This document shows positions 62,799-64,000 of a stretch of 64,000 bases of DNA, in pieces. The position numbers and the translations under genes were made by a program. Source of the DNA: Oligoflexia bacterium. Its GTDB lineage: Bacteria > Bdellovibrionota > Bacteriovoracia > Bacteriovoracales > Bacteriovoracaceae. Within the stretch, counting starts at the first letter, position 1, and the number at the start of each line of letters is the position of its first letter. The stretch covers positions 217,246 to 281,245 of the forward strand of contig JAAEST010000033.1 in assembly GCA_024229115.1 (NCBI GenBank), read 5' to 3'. The notes under the pieces are model-generated. The model made no database searches, was not told where the DNA came from, and worked only from the letters and a program-made list of their open reading frames with translations.

Positions 62799-63898
62799 AT
62801 GAAATTATTATTTCTACTGATCTTTTTTTCACTCAAGTTCACGCCTTTGCTGGTGATAAATCAGTTATCAACTTTTCTGCTGATAAAACAAAAATTAATA
62901 AGAAAATAGAAGTCGAATTTGAAAACGCAACAAATCTTTTCACTTTAAAAGTTGAAGGTCAGACAGTTAGAACTTTTCATGAAATGAAAGTTGATGAGTT
63001 AATTGATCTTCTCAATGATGGATATATAAAAGATGAGTTTCATGAAGACTCACAGAAAGTATTAAAAACAGTTCAGCTTCTCGATGCTGTTTCAGATCCA
63101 AGTGATGAAAGATTGATTACAGCTTCTTTACTTATGCTTGAGGATTCCATTGATACAATTAATAACCCTCCAGGGGGGAATGGTGATTGTGAAGAGCATG
63201 AGTACTTTAAAAACCGTGGTCCTGGAATTTCTGTCGATATTGATCCAAGTAAAGAAGACTTATCAGACCCTATTCTTGATCAAGTAATGGCCGAACAGGG
63301 TTTTTTCAGGATGGGAAGACTGACTGGTATGACTCTTGATTTAAATACGACAAACGATAATATCGGTCATGGTCTCTATCGTGCTTTTGGAGGGGAGAGA
63401 AGTGATGCTGTTGAAGGTGATGATCGTGGCTCTACTTTTGGTGTAGACGGAAGGGCAGAGTTTGAATTTGAGAAAGGTTCAATTGCTTTGGATATAAGTA
63501 ATAGAGGCTATGGAAGATTGGCACCACAAACTCGAATATTCTCTTTTGGTGGAGTCGATTATGAATCAACAAATAGGTATTACACTGATGAAAACGGAAA
63601 TTACTATCAAGAGTTTCCTAATGTTCAAAATATAGAATTAGAAGTTAAGAGATTTGTAGGTGAGTCTGATACCTATGTAAAAGTAACTCCTGGTGTGACC
63701 ATTAGGGATGATCAAAGTGGTCTTTCAAAAGATTTACAAGAAGCATGGCACTCAATGAGTGAAGATTATATCCAATATAATTATGTAGATCATATGGATA
63801 GGGAAGAAGCTTTCAATATTCGTTTAGAGATTGGTAAGGAATTTGTTCTTCATGAGAATAATGTCCTTCCTGAGACAAGGTTTACACTTTATTCTTAA
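62799..63898 (+). CDS. Secreted protein of unknown function with an apparent -1 frameshift at a T7 tract
   Basis: The main frame from 62822 to 63898 is open but has no start codon until ATG 62984, which lacks an RBS and sits inside a folded-looking part. One base upstream, ATG 62799 begins MKLLFLLIFF in the other frame. Inserting one T in the T7 run (62823-62829), or slipping back one base, joins it to FTQVHAFAG and gives a complete signal peptide of about 16 residues, then a mature protein of about 350 residues. The mature part is acidic, beta-rich and Asp/Gly/Tyr-rich; no family recognised. Either a sequencing or assembly error, a real phase-variable mutation, or programmed slippage. Confidence 0.6.
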
Positions 63899-63906
63899 GA
63901 CATCGT

Positions 63907-64000
63907 TTACACTCCGTTCTTAATATATAAACCAAATGGATCCTCAATAGGCTCCACTCTTCTTCCCTTATCGTCAAAATAACCTAAATCATAATCTAAA
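63907..64000 (-). CDS. 3' end of a gene leaving the window (partial)
   Basis: Reading inward from the right edge on the minus strand, about 30 codons are open, encoding a segment ending FDDKGRRVEPIEDPFGLYIKNGV before the stop at 63909-63907. Codon use matches its surroundings. Too short to identify. Convergent with the frameshifted gene 8 nt away. Confidence 0.55.
   Translation of the reverse strand, partial: LDYDLGYFDDKGRRVEPIEDPFGLYIKNGV

Overview
The window is AT-rich (roughly two thirds A+T by eye), with uninterrupted dense coding, frequent TTG/GTG starts, 4-nt start/stop overlaps and several tail-to-tail gene overlaps. The gene set suggests a Gram-negative bacterium of the Bdellovibrio/Bacteriovorax type, most likely a marine Bacteriovoracia (Halobacteriovorax-like) genome. 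The clues are PilZ and receiver proteins, many exported hydrolases and envelope proteins, several peptidoglycan-acting enzymes, a C25 peptidase and a GMC oxidoreductase. That assignment is inference; no rRNA gene is present to confirm it. I saw no tRNA, rRNA, CRISPR array, insertion sequence or prophage.

Layout. 129-9515: a PilZ-GAF-AAA+-Fis regulator with degenerate ATPase motifs, a convergent YjbQ protein, then a housekeeping operon cdaA-cdaR-glmM-pdxJ-nnrED-tsaE (c-di-AMP synthesis, amino-sugar and cofactor synthesis, metabolite repair, tRNA modification). It is followed by an Rrf2 regulator with a clear promoter and operator dyad, overlapped by a cysteine desulfurase gene.

10714-26464: the most unusual block. 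A 66-residue two-Cys peptide with its own promoter is followed by a roughly 3300-residue secreted modular protein ending in a C25 (gingipain-like) protease and a Gly/Cys-TM-basic sorting tail. Then come an HPr-kinase-like protein, a PqqD-like chaperone, a radical SAM/SPASM protein and an S26-like peptidase. On the opposite strand lie a nucleotidyltransferase-fold protein, an ABC-2 permease, an ABC ATPase and a small unknown protein. This is the layout of a radical-SAM RiPP (ribosomally made, modified peptide) locus, here with a giant surface protease gene inside it.

26465-26805: no protein gene, but a strong sigma-54 promoter followed by a structured, probably untranslated RNA. 26806-33807: response regulator, MarC protein, fusA with its terminator, HD phosphohydrolase, and secreted and lipoprotein genes. 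33953-41215: an envelope region with a SleB-like wall hydrolase, an HPF-like protein, a LysR regulator, a CCA-adding-like enzyme, a GNAT protein, an MltA-like lytic transglycosylase and a polysaccharide deacetylase. These suit peptidoglycan remodelling, and possibly predation. 41412-48279: regulators and exported or membrane proteins, including a membrane-anchored matrixin protease. 48260-54078: SixA, a Tat-signal protein plus GMC oxidoreductase plus LysR set, sufE-hemB and a PAP2 phosphatase. 54120-60262: MgtC, a trypsin-like protease, a 41-residue membrane protein, a thioredoxin-like ferredoxin, a large conserved protein of unknown role, a receiver protein and an MscS channel. 60328-64000: a ClpB-type chaperone behind a heat-shock (sigma-32) promoter, an exported protein whose signal peptide is one base out of frame at a T7 tract, and the 3' end of a gene leaving the window.
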